Origin: Pseudotabrizicola sp.
Lineage (GTDB): Bacteria; Pseudomonadota; Alphaproteobacteria; Rhodobacterales; Rhodobacteraceae
Assembly: GCF_030656345.1 (NCBI RefSeq)
Contig: NZ_JAUSNR010000019.1
Span: 186,001-250,000 of the forward strand
Direction: 5' to 3'
Length of the DNA: 64,000 nucleotides
Part shown: positions 39,597-48,883 of the stretch, piece by piece
How the letters are laid out: each line of letters starts with the position of its first letter
Position numbering within the stretch: position 1 is the stretch's first letter
The notes under the pieces: generated by a model
Seen by the model: only the letters and a program-made list of their open reading frames with translations
What the model was told of the DNA's origin: nothing
Databases searched by the model: none
Translations under genes and position numbers: made by a program

Positions 39597-41342
39597 ATGA
39601 GACCCGCGCCCGTCAGCGCTGACCTGTCCGCCGGTCAGCATGAGATTTCGCGGGTCGGCAGCCAGTCGCGCCCGTTGCTGGCGGCGGCAGTGCTGTTCAG
39701 CGTGTTCGTCAATCTGCTGATGCTGACCGGCCCGCTGTATATGTTGCAGGTCTACGACCGTGTTCTGGCAAGCCGGTCAGAGGCGACGCTGGTCGCTCTT
39801 TCGCTTCTGGTGCTGGTTCTGTTTCTGGCAATGGGGCTGCTGGACCATGCGCGCGCGCGTCTGCTGGCGCGGATCGGACTGCGTCTGCAGGCGCGGCTGG
39901 ATGGCAGGGTGTTCACCGCCGCGCTGGCGCGGGCCAGTGTGGCCCCGGATGATCCGCTGGCCGCATCAGCACAGCGCGATCTGGAGGCGATGCAACGGTT
40001 CTGGACCTCTCCGCTTGCACCCGCAGTGATGGATCTGCCGTGGACGCCGCTGTTTCTGCTGGTGATCTTCGTGTTTCACCCCTTGCTGGGCTGGCTTGCG
40101 CTGGCCGGGGGCGCGGTTCTTGTGCTGCTGGCGCTGGGGAACCAGATTTCCGGCAAAGCCCCGGTGCTGCGCGCAACGGCGGCCACCGTCGCGGCAGAGC
40201 GGATGGCCGACCGGCTGAAGGCGGATGCCGAGGTGCTGCGCGCGCTGGGCATGGCGCAGACGGCGCAGCACCGCTGGTCTGCGGCGCGTGGCCATGCGCT
40301 GACCAGCGGCCTGCACAGTGCCGATCTGTCTGGCAGGTTCAGCAGTGCGACACGCGCGCTGCGCATGATGCTGCAATCGGCGATCCTTGGCCTTGGCGCG
40401 TGGCTGGTGCTGCACGATCAGCTGAGCGCGGGGGCGATGATCGCGGCGTCGATCATCATGGGCCGCGCGCTGGCCCCGGTGGAACAGGCGATTGGCCAAT
40501 GGGCGACTCTCGCCCATGCGCGTGATGGCCGGGCGCGGTTGTTGCGCCTGCTGTCCTCTCAACCGCCCGAAGCCGCCCGCACCCCCCTGCCCCGGCCCCG
40601 CGCCCTGCTGGAGGTGAAGGGAGTGTCGCTGATGCTGCCCGGCAATCCGGCACCTGTGCTGCGCGACATCAGCTTCCGGCTGGAACCGGGGCAGGCATTG
40701 GGTATCATCGGGCCATCGGGGGCGGGCAAGTCGACGCTGGGGCGCGCCATCGTCGGGGCGGTGCGACAGGTGGCGGGCCAGATCCGGCTGGATGGCGCGG
40801 AACTGGCACAGTACGGCCCGGATGTGCTGGGCCGCAACTTTGGCTATCTTCCGCAGGCCGTGTCACTGTTCGATGCAACCGTGGCCGAGAATATCGCCCG
40901 GCTGGACCCGCAGCCCGATGCGGCAAAGGTGGTGGCCGCTGCCAAAGCGGCGGCGGCGCATGAGATGATTCTGAAGCTGGCAAAGGGCTATGATACGCCG
41001 CTATCCTCCATCGGCGGGCCGCTGTCGGGTGGCCAGATCCAGCGCATCGGGCTGGCGCGGGCGCTCTATGGTGATCCGGTGCTGCTGGTGCTGGATGAAC
41101 CGAATTCCAACCTCGACAACGACGGGTCGGTGGCGCTGAATGCAGCGATCCGCCAGATCAAGGGGCTGGGCGGTGCGGTGATCGTGATTGCCCATCGCCC
41201 GGCGGCGATTCAGGAATGCGATCTGCTGCTGATGCTGGAGGACGGCCAGCGCCGCGCCTTTGGCCCGCGCGATGACGTGCTGCGCGGCATGGTCAGGAAC
41301 CATACGGAACTGGTCCGCGGAAGCGGTTCGGGTGTGTCATGA
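39597..41342 (+). CDS. Type I secretion permease/ATPase (PrtD family)
   Basis: About 581 residues fusing an ABC-exporter membrane domain (six helices, residues about 25-300) to an ATPase. Walker A is GPSGAGKSTLGRAI, the signature LSGGQIQRIGLARAL, Walker B LLVLDEPNSNLD, and the H-loop IVIAHRP. VNLLMLTGPLYMLQVYDRVL is typical of PrtD/HasD-type exporters. ATG 39597 preferred to GTG 39588. Coupled to an HlyD adaptor; no RTX substrate or TolC gene lies nearby, so the exported protein is unknown. Confidence 0.92.
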   Translation: MRPAPVSADLSAGQHEISRVGSQSRPLLAAAVLFSVFVNLLMLTGPLYMLQVYDRVLASRSEATLVALSLLVLVLFLAMGLLDHARARLLARIGLRLQARLDGRVFTAALARASVAPDDPLAASAQRDLEAMQRFWTSPLAPAVMDLPWTPLFLLVIFVFHPLLGWLALAGGAVLVLLALGNQISGKAPVLRATAATVAAERMADRLKADAEVLRALGMAQTAQHRWSAARGHALTSGLHSADLSGRFSSATRALRMMLQSAILGLGAWLVLHDQLSAGAMIAASIIMGRALAPVEQAIGQWATLAHARDGRARLLRLLSSQPPEAARTPLPRPRALLEVKGVSLMLPGNPAPVLRDISFRLEPGQALGIIGPSGAGKSTLGRAIVGAVRQVAGQIRLDGAELAQYGPDVLGRNFGYLPQAVSLFDATVAENIARLDPQPDAAKVVAAAKAAAAHEMILKLAKGYDTPLSSIGGPLSGGQIQRIGLARALYGDPVLLVLDEPNSNLDNDGSVALNAAIRQIKGLGGAVIVIAHRPAAIQECDLLLMLEDGQRRAFGPRDDVLRGMVRNHTELVRGSGSGVS

Positions 41343-42646
41343 CCGGGCAGGATCTGCCCCCCGGGCTTGGTGCGAAGGGGCCGTTTTGGCTTGGCGCGCT
41401 GACGCTGCTGGTCCTGATCGGCGGCGTCGGTCTGTGGTCGGTTACGGCACAGATCTCCGGTGCCATCGTCGCCTCTGGCCGGATAGAGGTGGAACTGAAC
41501 CGCCAGATCGTGCAGCACCCTGACGGCGGTGTCGTGGCGCAGATTCTGGTCACCGAAGGGGCCAGCGTTGTGGCGGGCGATATTCTGCTGCGACTGGACG
41601 GGGCGCTGGTCAGGTCAGAGCTGACGATCATCGAAAGCCAGCTGTCTGACGTGCAGGCCCGCCGCGCACGGCTGGAGGCAGAGCGTGAGGATGCGCCGCA
41701 GATGGTCATCACCGGGGCGCACTTGCTGCGCGCATCCGAAAACCCCGACGCGGCAGACCAGATTGACGGCCAGCGGCGGCTGTTTGCGGCGCGTGGCGAA
41801 ACGCTTGCCGGCACGGTTGAACAGCTGAACAGGCGCATCGCACAAACCCTGTCGCAGATTGCGGGCATTGATGCGCAGGTGCGCGCATTGTCAGATCAGC
41901 GTGACCTAATCGCGCAGGAACTGGCGGATCAGCAGGCCCTGCTGGCCAAGGGTCTGGCGCAGGCCCCGCGTGTGCTGGCCCTGCAACGCGAGGCGGCGCG
42001 GCTGGCCGGTCAGGTCGGCGAACTGGCCGCATCGCGCGCGCAGGCCGAAGGCCGGATCACCGAGATAGAGCTGCAAATTCTGGGCCTGTCGTCGCAACGG
42101 CGCGAAGATGCGGAAACGCAGCTGCGCGACATCGGCACGGTTGAACTGGAGCTGATTCAGCGCCAGCGCGCCCTGTCGGAACAGGTGGCGCGGCTGGAGA
42201 TCCGCGCGCCGGTGTCCGGCACGGTGCTGGGCCTGCAGGTCACAACCCCGCGCGCGGTGCTGCGCCCGGCGGACCCGGTGGCTTATCTCATCCCGCAGGA
42301 CCGCCCGCTGCTGATCGCAGCGCGGATCGCGCCGATCCATATTGATGAGGTCTATGCCGGCCAGCCAGCAAAGCTGATGTTCCCGGCGTTTTCCGCCCGC
42401 ACCACGCCGGAGCTGCACGGCTTTGTCACATTGCTGTCAGCCGATGCCCTGACCGACCCGGCAACCAGCCTGCCCTATTACCGCGCCGAAATCTCGATCC
42501 CGCCCGCAGAGGTGGAGCGGCTGGGCCAGACCCTGCTACCGGGCATGCCGGTGGAGGCGTTTCTTCAGACCGGGGCGCGCACGCCCTTTGCCTATCTGGT
42601 CAAACCCTTCACCGACTATTTCAGCCATGCCTTTCGCGAAAGCTGA
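41339..42646 (+). CDS. HlyD family type I secretion membrane-fusion protein
   Basis: 435-residue periplasmic adaptor. One membrane helix (residues about 17-40) is followed by a lipoyl half (QIVQHPDGGVVAQILVTEGA), a long alpha-helical hairpin (about 90-280, rich in Q, A, L, R), then the second lipoyl half (IRAPVSGTVLGLQVTTPRAV) and a beta-barrel. Start overlaps the ABC gene by four bases. The stop and that of convergent purU lie in a small GCTGAC-G-GTCAGC palindrome (42642-42654). Confidence 0.93.
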   Translation: MTGQDLPPGLGAKGPFWLGALTLLVLIGGVGLWSVTAQISGAIVASGRIEVELNRQIVQHPDGGVVAQILVTEGASVVAGDILLRLDGALVRSELTIIESQLSDVQARRARLEAEREDAPQMVITGAHLLRASENPDAADQIDGQRRLFAARGETLAGTVEQLNRRIAQTLSQIAGIDAQVRALSDQRDLIAQELADQQALLAKGLAQAPRVLALQREAARLAGQVGELAASRAQAEGRITEIELQILGLSSQRREDAETQLRDIGTVELELIQRQRALSEQVARLEIRAPVSGTVLGLQVTTPRAVLRPADPVAYLIPQDRPLLIAARIAPIHIDEVYAGQPAKLMFPAFSARTTPELHGFVTLLSADALTDPATSLPYYRAEISIPPAEVERLGQTLLPGMPVEAFLQTGARTPFAYLVKPFTDYFSHAFRES

Positions 42647-42649
42647 CGG

Positions 42650-43534
42650 TCAGCCCATCCGTTCCGACGCATAGGAACCGGGCGAGGCGGGGAAGACAAC
42701 GGTCTTGCTGCCATTGATGAACACCCGGCCATGCACATGGGCATGGATCGCGCGCGACAGCACCTGGCTTTCCACGTCGCGGCCCAAAGACACATAATCC
42801 TCATTCGATTGCGCATGGGTCACGCGGATGATGTCTTGTTCGATGATCGGGCCTTCGTCCAGGTCGCCGGTCACGTAATGCGAGGTGGCGCCGATCAGCT
42901 TCACACCCTTTTCAAACGCCTGCTTGTAAGGGTTGGCCCCTTTGAAGCTGGGCAGGAAAGAATGGTGGATGTTGATGATCCGGCCCGACATCTTGCGGCA
43001 CATCTCATCCGACAGCACCTGCATGTAGCGCGCCAGCACGATCAGTTCCGCCCCGGTGTCTTCGACAATGCGCATCTGTTCGGCCTCGGCCTGCGCCTTG
43101 TTCTGCGGCGTGACCTTGATGCAGTAATAGGGAATATCCTGATTCACCACGACCTTCTGGTAATCCATGTGGTTCGAGATCACGGCGGCAATCTCGACCG
43201 GCAAGGCGCCGATGCGCGAGCGATACAGCAGGTCATTCAGACAGTGGCCAAAGCGGCTGACCATGATGATGACGCGCCGTTTCACCAGCTCGTCAAAGAA
43301 CTCGGCCTGCATCCCGAACCGTTCGGCAATCGGGCCAAACCCGGCGCGCAGATCCTCCAGCCCGCGGCCCCCCTCGGACCGGAAGCTGACCCGCATGAAG
43401 AAATTGCCGGTGCCGGTATCGTCGAATTGCGAGCTGTCGGTGATGTTGCAGGACTGGTCGGCCAGAAAGGTCGAAATGGCCGCGACGATCCCACGGGTCG
43501 AGGGGCATTGGACGCGAAGCGCAAAGCTGGTCAT
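42650..43534 (-). CDS. purU: Formyltetrahydrofolate deformylase
   Basis: 294 residues. Hydrolyses 10-formyl-THF to THF and formate, balancing one-carbon pools. An N-terminal ACT domain (residues 1-80, FALRVQCPSTRGIVAAISTF) precedes the formyltransferase domain. The catalytic set shows in HHSFLPSFKGANPY (His) and ATSHYVTGDLDEGPIIEQD (Asp). Start ATG 43534. In related bacteria PurU goes with demethylation of glycine betaine or sarcosine, which would fit the OYE-like demethylase nearby, but the two are not in one operon. Confidence 0.95.
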   Translation of the reverse strand: MTSFALRVQCPSTRGIVAAISTFLADQSCNITDSSQFDDTGTGNFFMRVSFRSEGGRGLEDLRAGFGPIAERFGMQAEFFDELVKRRVIIMVSRFGHCLNDLLYRSRIGALPVEIAAVISNHMDYQKVVVNQDIPYYCIKVTPQNKAQAEAEQMRIVEDTGAELIVLARYMQVLSDEMCRKMSGRIINIHHSFLPSFKGANPYKQAFEKGVKLIGATSHYVTGDLDEGPIIEQDIIRVTHAQSNEDYVSLGRDVESQVLSRAIHAHVHGRVFINGSKTVVFPASPGSYASERMG

Positions 43535-43677
43535 CGGGTGGTCTTTCACAGGAGGTGTGGCCAAGGGGCATGCGGCGGATGATAGTCAGCCGCCCTTACA
43601 CCCGAATGACCGGCTGCGAACAAGCATGATCCATTCGCGTCTTCCCACCGCACCATGGGCCGCCCCCGGACGCCGGA

Positions 43678-46600
43678 TTACTCCGCCGCCGCCAGCGGCG
43701 GGGCCGGTCGCACCCCGGCAAGCGCATCCAGCCGGTCGCGCAGCACGCGCTGTTCGGCATCCAGCAGCGCGATGCGTTCGGCCAGCACTTCGGCGGGCGG
43801 TGCTTCGGCATCGACTTCCTTGGGCCCGACAAAGCGGCTGAACAACCGGGCCAGCACGCGGCTCAGGTCATCCATGATCAGGTAGAATGCAGGCACCACC
43901 ACCAGCGACAGCACGGTGGATACGATGATGCCGCCGATCACCGCCGTCGCCATCGGCGCGCGGAACGACCCGCCCTCCCCCACGCCCAGCGCCGAAGGCA
44001 GCATGCCCGCCGACATGGCGATGGATGTCATGACAATCGGCCGCGCCCGTTTGTGCCCGGCTTCCATCACAGCGGCGAAACGTTCCATCCCCTGCGCGCG
44101 CATCTCGATGGCGAAATCGATCAGCAGGATGGCGTTCTTGGTCACGATCCCCATCAGCATCAGAATGCCGATCAGCACCGGCATCGACACGGCAGAGCTG
44201 GTCAGAATCAGCGCACCCGCCACGCCACCAATCGCCAGCGGCAGGGAAAACAGGATGGTGAACGGCTGGATCACCGATTTGAACAGCAGGATCAGCACGG
44301 TCAGCACCAGCATCAGACCCAGCAGCATGGCATTGCCAAAGCTGGCCACCATTTCATTCTGCACCTCGGCATCGCCCGCCTCTTGCACCCGCACGCCGGG
44401 GGGCAGTTCGACCGAGTCGACCACATCCTTGAACCGTGTGGTTGCGGTGCCCAGCGCAACACCAACAGGAAGGTTCGCACCAATGGTGGCGCGGCGTTCG
44501 CGGTTGAAGCGGTTGACGGTTGACGGGCCTTCGGCAATCTCCACATCGGCCACCGCCGCCAGCGGTACGGTCGCGCCTGTGGCTGTGGTCAGCTTCAGCG
44601 CCGAAATGCGGGCCAGATCTTCGCGCGCGGCATTGTTCAGCCGCACCCGGACGGGGACCAGCCGGTTGTCGATCGACAGTTTGGCCAGCGCCGCATCGAC
44701 ATCGCCGATGGTGGCGACCCGCACCACTTCGGCAATCTGCGCCGTGGTGATGCCCAGACGGGCGGCTTCGTCCATGCGCGGGGTGATCTGAATCTCGGGC
44801 CGGGGCAGCGCGCCTTCTGTCGCGACATTGGCCAGCAGCGGATCGCCCGACAGCGCGGTTTCAAGGCGGCTGACGGCAAGGGTCAGATCGGCCTCGTTCG
44901 ACGACAGGACAGAGAAAGAGATGTCGCGCTGACCCCGGTCATTCAGCTTGAAGGCGCGCATGTCGGGCACAGATGCCAGTTGCCTGAACACCTCTTCCTC
45001 GATCACGTTCTGCGGAATGGTGCGGCCCTTGTTTTCAACCTCGGGCACCAGTCCGCCGATCACCGGAATGCTCCGCCCGATCTGCGACAGTTTCAGCAGC
45101 AGCGAATGATCCAGCCGGGTCAACAGAATGGTGACAGAGGCGCGGCGGATATCACGGTCGCCGGTGGGCGATGCCCCGCCAAGGATGAACACGTTGTCGA
45201 TCCAGTCCACATCCTCAATGGCCGCATAGATCGCCTTGGTCGTGCGTTCTGTCTCATCCAGCGTGGTGCCGGGGGGCAGTTCGACCGACACCGCGATGCG
45301 GCTGACATCTTCGGGCGGCAGGAAAGATCCGGGGATCTGGATCATGAAATAGACCGATACCGCCAGCACCCCGATGGCCGACATCAAGGTGACATAGCGA
45401 AACCGCAACGAAGTGCGGATCAGCCGCAGATAGCCGGTCATGATCCAGCCGTCATTGTGGCTGTCGTCATGCCCGTCCTTGTCGCGCATGAGGTAAGCCG
45501 CCATCATCGGGGTGATCAGCCGCGCCACGATCAGCGAGAAGATCACCGCGATGGCCACCGTCATCCCGAATTGCCGGAAATACTGGCCGGGAATGCCGGG
45601 CATGAACGACACCGGCACAAAGACCGCCACGATGGTGAAGGTGGTGGCAATCACCGCCAGACCAATCTCATCCGCAGCCTCGATCGCGGCGCGGAACGGG
45701 GTTTTGCCCATGCGTATGTGGCGGGCGATGTTTTCTATCTCGACGATGGCATCATCGACAAGAATGCCGGTGGCGAGGGTCAGGGCAAGGAAAGACACCA
45801 GGTTCAGCGAGAACCCCAGCAGGTCCATGATGAAAAACGTCGGAATGGCGGAAAGCGGCAAGGCGACGGCGGCAATCAGCGTGGCGCGCCAGTTCTTCAG
45901 GAAGGCCAGCACCACAAGAATCGCCAGAATCGCGCCCTCGATCAGGGTGTGCAGCGCGGCTTCGTAGTTGCCGTAAGTGTAGAACACGGTTTCATCGACC
46001 AGTCCGATCCCGACTTCGGGGTTTGCCGCGCGGATCACATCAAGCTGCGCATTGACGGTTTCGGCCACCGACACCTCGGACGCGCCGCTGGCGCGGTAAA
46101 CGGCAAAGCTGACCACGCGGTTTCCGTTCAGGCTGGAAAAGCTGCGCAGCTCTTCATAGCTGTCGATCACCTCGCCCAGATCGGCCAGCCGCACCTTGCG
46201 GCCCGATGGCAGCCCGATGGTGGTCTCGGCCAGACGCTCTACCGTTGCCGCATCGCCCAGCGTGCGGATTGCCTGCTCACCCGAGCCAAGTTCTGACCGG
46301 CCAGAGCCGAGGTTGGCATTGGTGGCGCGCAGCTGCTGGTTCACCGCCGCCGCGCTGATGCCAAAACTGTCCAGCCGCACCGGATCAAGCTCGACCCTGA
46401 TTTCGCGGTCAGCCCCGCCAAAGCGCGACACGCGGCCAATGCCGGGGCGGCCCTGCAACCCGCGCGTCACGGTGTCGTCGACGAACCATGACAGCTCTTC
46501 CAGCGTCAGGTTGGGGGCTGTGACGGCAAAGGTCATGATCGCCTGACCTTCAACGTCGATCCGGCTGACAATCGGGGCCTCGATTGACGCGGGCAGATCG

Positions 46601-46950
46601 CCACGGATCTGGTCAATCGCGTCTTTGGTATCCTGCACCGCCTTTTCGGTCGGCACTTCCATGCGGAATTCAACCACGGTGGTTGATATGCCGTCATTCA
46701 CGGTAGAGGTGACGTTCTTCACCCCGTTGATGCCCGCAACGGCATCTTCAAGTTCCTTGGTGACCTGACTTTCCATCTCTGCCGGGGCGGCACCGGGCTG
46801 CACCACGGTGATGCCGACCAGCGGCACGTCGATGTTGGGAAAGCGGGTGATCGGCAGGGTGTTGAAGCTGTTCCAGCCCAGCACCATCAGCAGGAAAAAC
46901 GCAAGGATCGGGGCGATGGGGTTCTTGATGGACCAGGCGGAAAAGTTCAT
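43678..46950 (-). CDS. RND efflux transporter permease (AcrB/HAE1 type)
   Basis: 1090-residue inner-membrane proton antiporter. Opening MNFSAWSIKNPIAPILAFFL, periplasmic porter domains, and the TM4 proton-relay pair in LATGILVDDAIVEIENI (Asp-Asp near residue 400) are present, as is the second-half GIVTKNAILLIDFAIEMRAQ. A C-terminal 60-residue extension predicted as coiled coil (AEVLAERIALLDAEQRVLRD) makes it longer than AcrB. Likely exports hydrophobic compounds or drugs. Third gene of the tetR-MFP-RND operon; no outer-membrane factor gene follows. Confidence 0.95.
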   Translation of the reverse strand: MNFSAWSIKNPIAPILAFFLLMVLGWNSFNTLPITRFPNIDVPLVGITVVQPGAAPAEMESQVTKELEDAVAGINGVKNVTSTVNDGISTTVVEFRMEVPTEKAVQDTKDAIDQIRGDLPASIEAPIVSRIDVEGQAIMTFAVTAPNLTLEELSWFVDDTVTRGLQGRPGIGRVSRFGGADREIRVELDPVRLDSFGISAAAVNQQLRATNANLGSGRSELGSGEQAIRTLGDAATVERLAETTIGLPSGRKVRLADLGEVIDSYEELRSFSSLNGNRVVSFAVYRASGASEVSVAETVNAQLDVIRAANPEVGIGLVDETVFYTYGNYEAALHTLIEGAILAILVVLAFLKNWRATLIAAVALPLSAIPTFFIMDLLGFSLNLVSFLALTLATGILVDDAIVEIENIARHIRMGKTPFRAAIEAADEIGLAVIATTFTIVAVFVPVSFMPGIPGQYFRQFGMTVAIAVIFSLIVARLITPMMAAYLMRDKDGHDDSHNDGWIMTGYLRLIRTSLRFRYVTLMSAIGVLAVSVYFMIQIPGSFLPPEDVSRIAVSVELPPGTTLDETERTTKAIYAAIEDVDWIDNVFILGGASPTGDRDIRRASVTILLTRLDHSLLLKLSQIGRSIPVIGGLVPEVENKGRTIPQNVIEEEVFRQLASVPDMRAFKLNDRGQRDISFSVLSSNEADLTLAVSRLETALSGDPLLANVATEGALPRPEIQITPRMDEAARLGITTAQIAEVVRVATIGDVDAALAKLSIDNRLVPVRVRLNNAAREDLARISALKLTTATGATVPLAAVADVEIAEGPSTVNRFNRERRATIGANLPVGVALGTATTRFKDVVDSVELPPGVRVQEAGDAEVQNEMVASFGNAMLLGLMLVLTVLILLFKSVIQPFTILFSLPLAIGGVAGALILTSSAVSMPVLIGILMLMGIVTKNAILLIDFAIEMRAQGMERFAAVMEAGHKRARPIVMTSIAMSAGMLPSALGVGEGGSFRAPMATAVIGGIIVSTVLSLVVVPAFYLIMDDLSRVLARLFSRFVGPKEVDAEAPPAEVLAERIALLDAEQRVLRDRLDALAGVRPAPPLAAAE

Positions 46951-46962
46951 GGCGCGTCCCCG

Positions 46963-48135
46963 TCAGTTCGTCGCCGGGACCGGATTGATCCGGTCACCGT
47001 CACGCACAAAAGCCCCGGCCTTGGTTACCACCACATCGCCGTCGGCAAGCCCGGACAGGATTTCGACCCAGCCGCCATCGCGGATGCCAGTCTGCACCGC
47101 CACACGCTGCACTGACTCACCCGTCACCTTCATGACGGTCGCACCGTCGGGGCCAGACCCGACTGCGGTAACCGGCACCGCGATCACGTCATGTTCAGCC
47201 ACCAGAATTTCCGCCTCGACATACATCCCGGCGCGCACGCCGCTTTCGTCATCGACCGCGATCCGGGCCCGGCCAAGGCGCGACTGGGCACCGATCACCG
47301 GCTCGACCAGACGCAGCGTGCCTTGCAGCGGCGTCTTTGGCCCCACCAGCCGCAGGTTTGCGGTCTGACCGGGGGCAAGCCGCATCACATCGGCCTCGGC
47401 TACATCGGCCAGCACTTCCAGCGCATTGTCGCGGATAAGGGTGAACATCGGTTCCCCCGCAGCCGAGGCGATGGACCCCACGCGGGCATTGCGGGCGGTG
47501 ATTTCACCCGACACCGGGGCTGTCACCTCGGTCCGGCTGAGCTGCAGATCAATATTGGCCATCTGTGCCTCGACCAGCGCAATCTGGGCGCGGGCGGCTT
47601 CGAGTGACTGCACCGCCACGGTCACGCGGGCGGTGGCGGAGATGGCGTTCGACTGCGCGGTATCTGCCGCCGCCTGCGACGCGGTGCCTTGCTGCCGCAG
47701 GGCCGAGGTGCGTTCGGTCACCCGCTGCGCCTCTTCCGCTGTGCTGCGCGCCTCCAGCAACTGGGCTTCGGCCTGCGCAACCGTAGCGCGGGCCGAAGCG
47801 AGCGAGGCGTTGAACTGGCTTTTCTGCAATTCCAGCGTGGATTTGGACAGCACGGCCAGCACCTGCCCGGCCTGCACCACATCGCCGACATCAACCAGAA
47901 GCGCCTCTATCGGCTGGCCTTCGATCAAGGGCGCGACCTGCACGTTTTCAATCGCCGCAATCAGGCCCGAGGCGATGACACGGTCGCGCAACACGCGCTT
48001 GCCAACCGCCGACACGGTGATGGCAGGCGCAACCTGCGCCGTGGCGGGCTCGGACGCGGCGGCGGTTTCCGCCAGCACCGGAGAAAAGGGGAAAGCCGCC
48101 AGAAAAACGGGAAGAACATAAAGAAACGGGCGCAT
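46963..48135 (-). CDS. RND efflux periplasmic adaptor (MFP)
   Basis: 390 residues from ATG 48135 (MRPFLYVLPVFLAAFPF), with a signal peptide ending near residue 22 and no lipobox cysteine. The lipoyl halves flank a helical hairpin: VQVAPLIEGQPIEALLVDVG and LSRTEVTAPVSGEITARNAR. The beta-barrel and membrane-proximal domains follow. It bridges the RND pump and an outer-membrane channel. Twelve bases separate it from the pump gene and four from tetR. Confidence 0.93.
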   Translation of the reverse strand: MRPFLYVLPVFLAAFPFSPVLAETAAASEPATAQVAPAITVSAVGKRVLRDRVIASGLIAAIENVQVAPLIEGQPIEALLVDVGDVVQAGQVLAVLSKSTLELQKSQFNASLASARATVAQAEAQLLEARSTAEEAQRVTERTSALRQQGTASQAAADTAQSNAISATARVTVAVQSLEAARAQIALVEAQMANIDLQLSRTEVTAPVSGEITARNARVGSIASAAGEPMFTLIRDNALEVLADVAEADVMRLAPGQTANLRLVGPKTPLQGTLRLVEPVIGAQSRLGRARIAVDDESGVRAGMYVEAEILVAEHDVIAVPVTAVGSGPDGATVMKVTGESVQRVAVQTGIRDGGWVEILSGLADGDVVVTKAGAFVRDGDRINPVPATN

Positions 48136-48139
48136 CAGG

Positions 48140-48757
48140 TCAGCCTTTCGCGGCAGCAGATGTGGCAATGTCATCAAGAGTGCGGTTGATGTTACGCAGC
48201 ACCAGCCGCGTCAGATCAGCCGTCGTGGGATTGTCGACCGGCTGCATCCCGCAGGCCTTGACCATCATCACCAGCAGATGGGCATGTGCGGTCCAGCGGC
48301 TTTCAGCTTCGGCAACGGTCACTTTGGCGGCCTGGGCAAAGATCGTGATCAGATGTGTGACGATGCCCCGCTCCATCCGATAGGCGATCTCGCCAATCTC
48401 GGGCTTTCGCAGGGCGGCTGCCGTGATTTCGGCCCAGATCTTGCCGTCGCCCCCACACTCCGCCTCGGTTATCTTGCGTTCGATGGTTTCGCGCAAAGCC
48501 TGCATCGGGTCGGGGTTGATCAGGATGGCGGCAAAATCCTGCTCCATCTCGTCCATATCAAGGGCGATCAACGCTTCGACGATCGCTGCCTTGGAAGAAA
48601 AATAGCGGTAGAAATTGCCGACGCTCATTCCCGTCTTGCGCGCGATATCCTGCATGGATGCGCCGTCAAAGCCCTTTTCCGCAAAAGCGCGGCGGGCGCT
48701 TTCCAGAATTTCCGCCGTGCGCTGATCGGCGAGCGGTGTGTCGGTTAAAATTTCCAT
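48140..48757 (-). CDS. TetR/AcrR family transcriptional regulator
   Basis: 205 residues. N-terminal HTH at about 15-60: ILESARRAFAEKGFDGASMQ then DIARKTGMSVGNFYRYFSSK. The C-terminal ligand-binding domain is all helical. It is first in the efflux operon and has a perfect 16-bp palindrome twelve bases before its start codon, so it should repress itself and the pump until an inducer binds. Confidence 0.93.
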   Translation of the reverse strand: MEILTDTPLADQRTAEILESARRAFAEKGFDGASMQDIARKTGMSVGNFYRYFSSKAAIVEALIALDMDEMEQDFAAILINPDPMQALRETIERKITEAECGGDGKIWAEITAAALRKPEIGEIAYRMERGIVTHLITIFAQAAKVTVAEAESRWTAHAHLLVMMVKACGMQPVDNPTTADLTRLVLRNINRTLDDIATSAAAKG

Positions 48758-48768
48758 AAAATGCCCGA

Positions 48769-48784
48769 GAATGAACGTTCATTC
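48769..48784 (-). promoter_or_regulatory. TetR-type operator
   Basis: GAATGAACGTTCATTC, a perfect 16-bp palindrome of the kind bound by AcrR-like repressors, immediately upstream of the tetR-MFP-RND operon. Confidence 0.8.
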
Positions 48785-48883
48785 ATCAGGTGGCCAGAAT
48801 TCCGGAAACGTCAAGTGGTACGGCACTGTTTTACGAAAAACAGGCCGCGCCAAGCATGTTCTGACGCGAAATGATGCGTCTGG

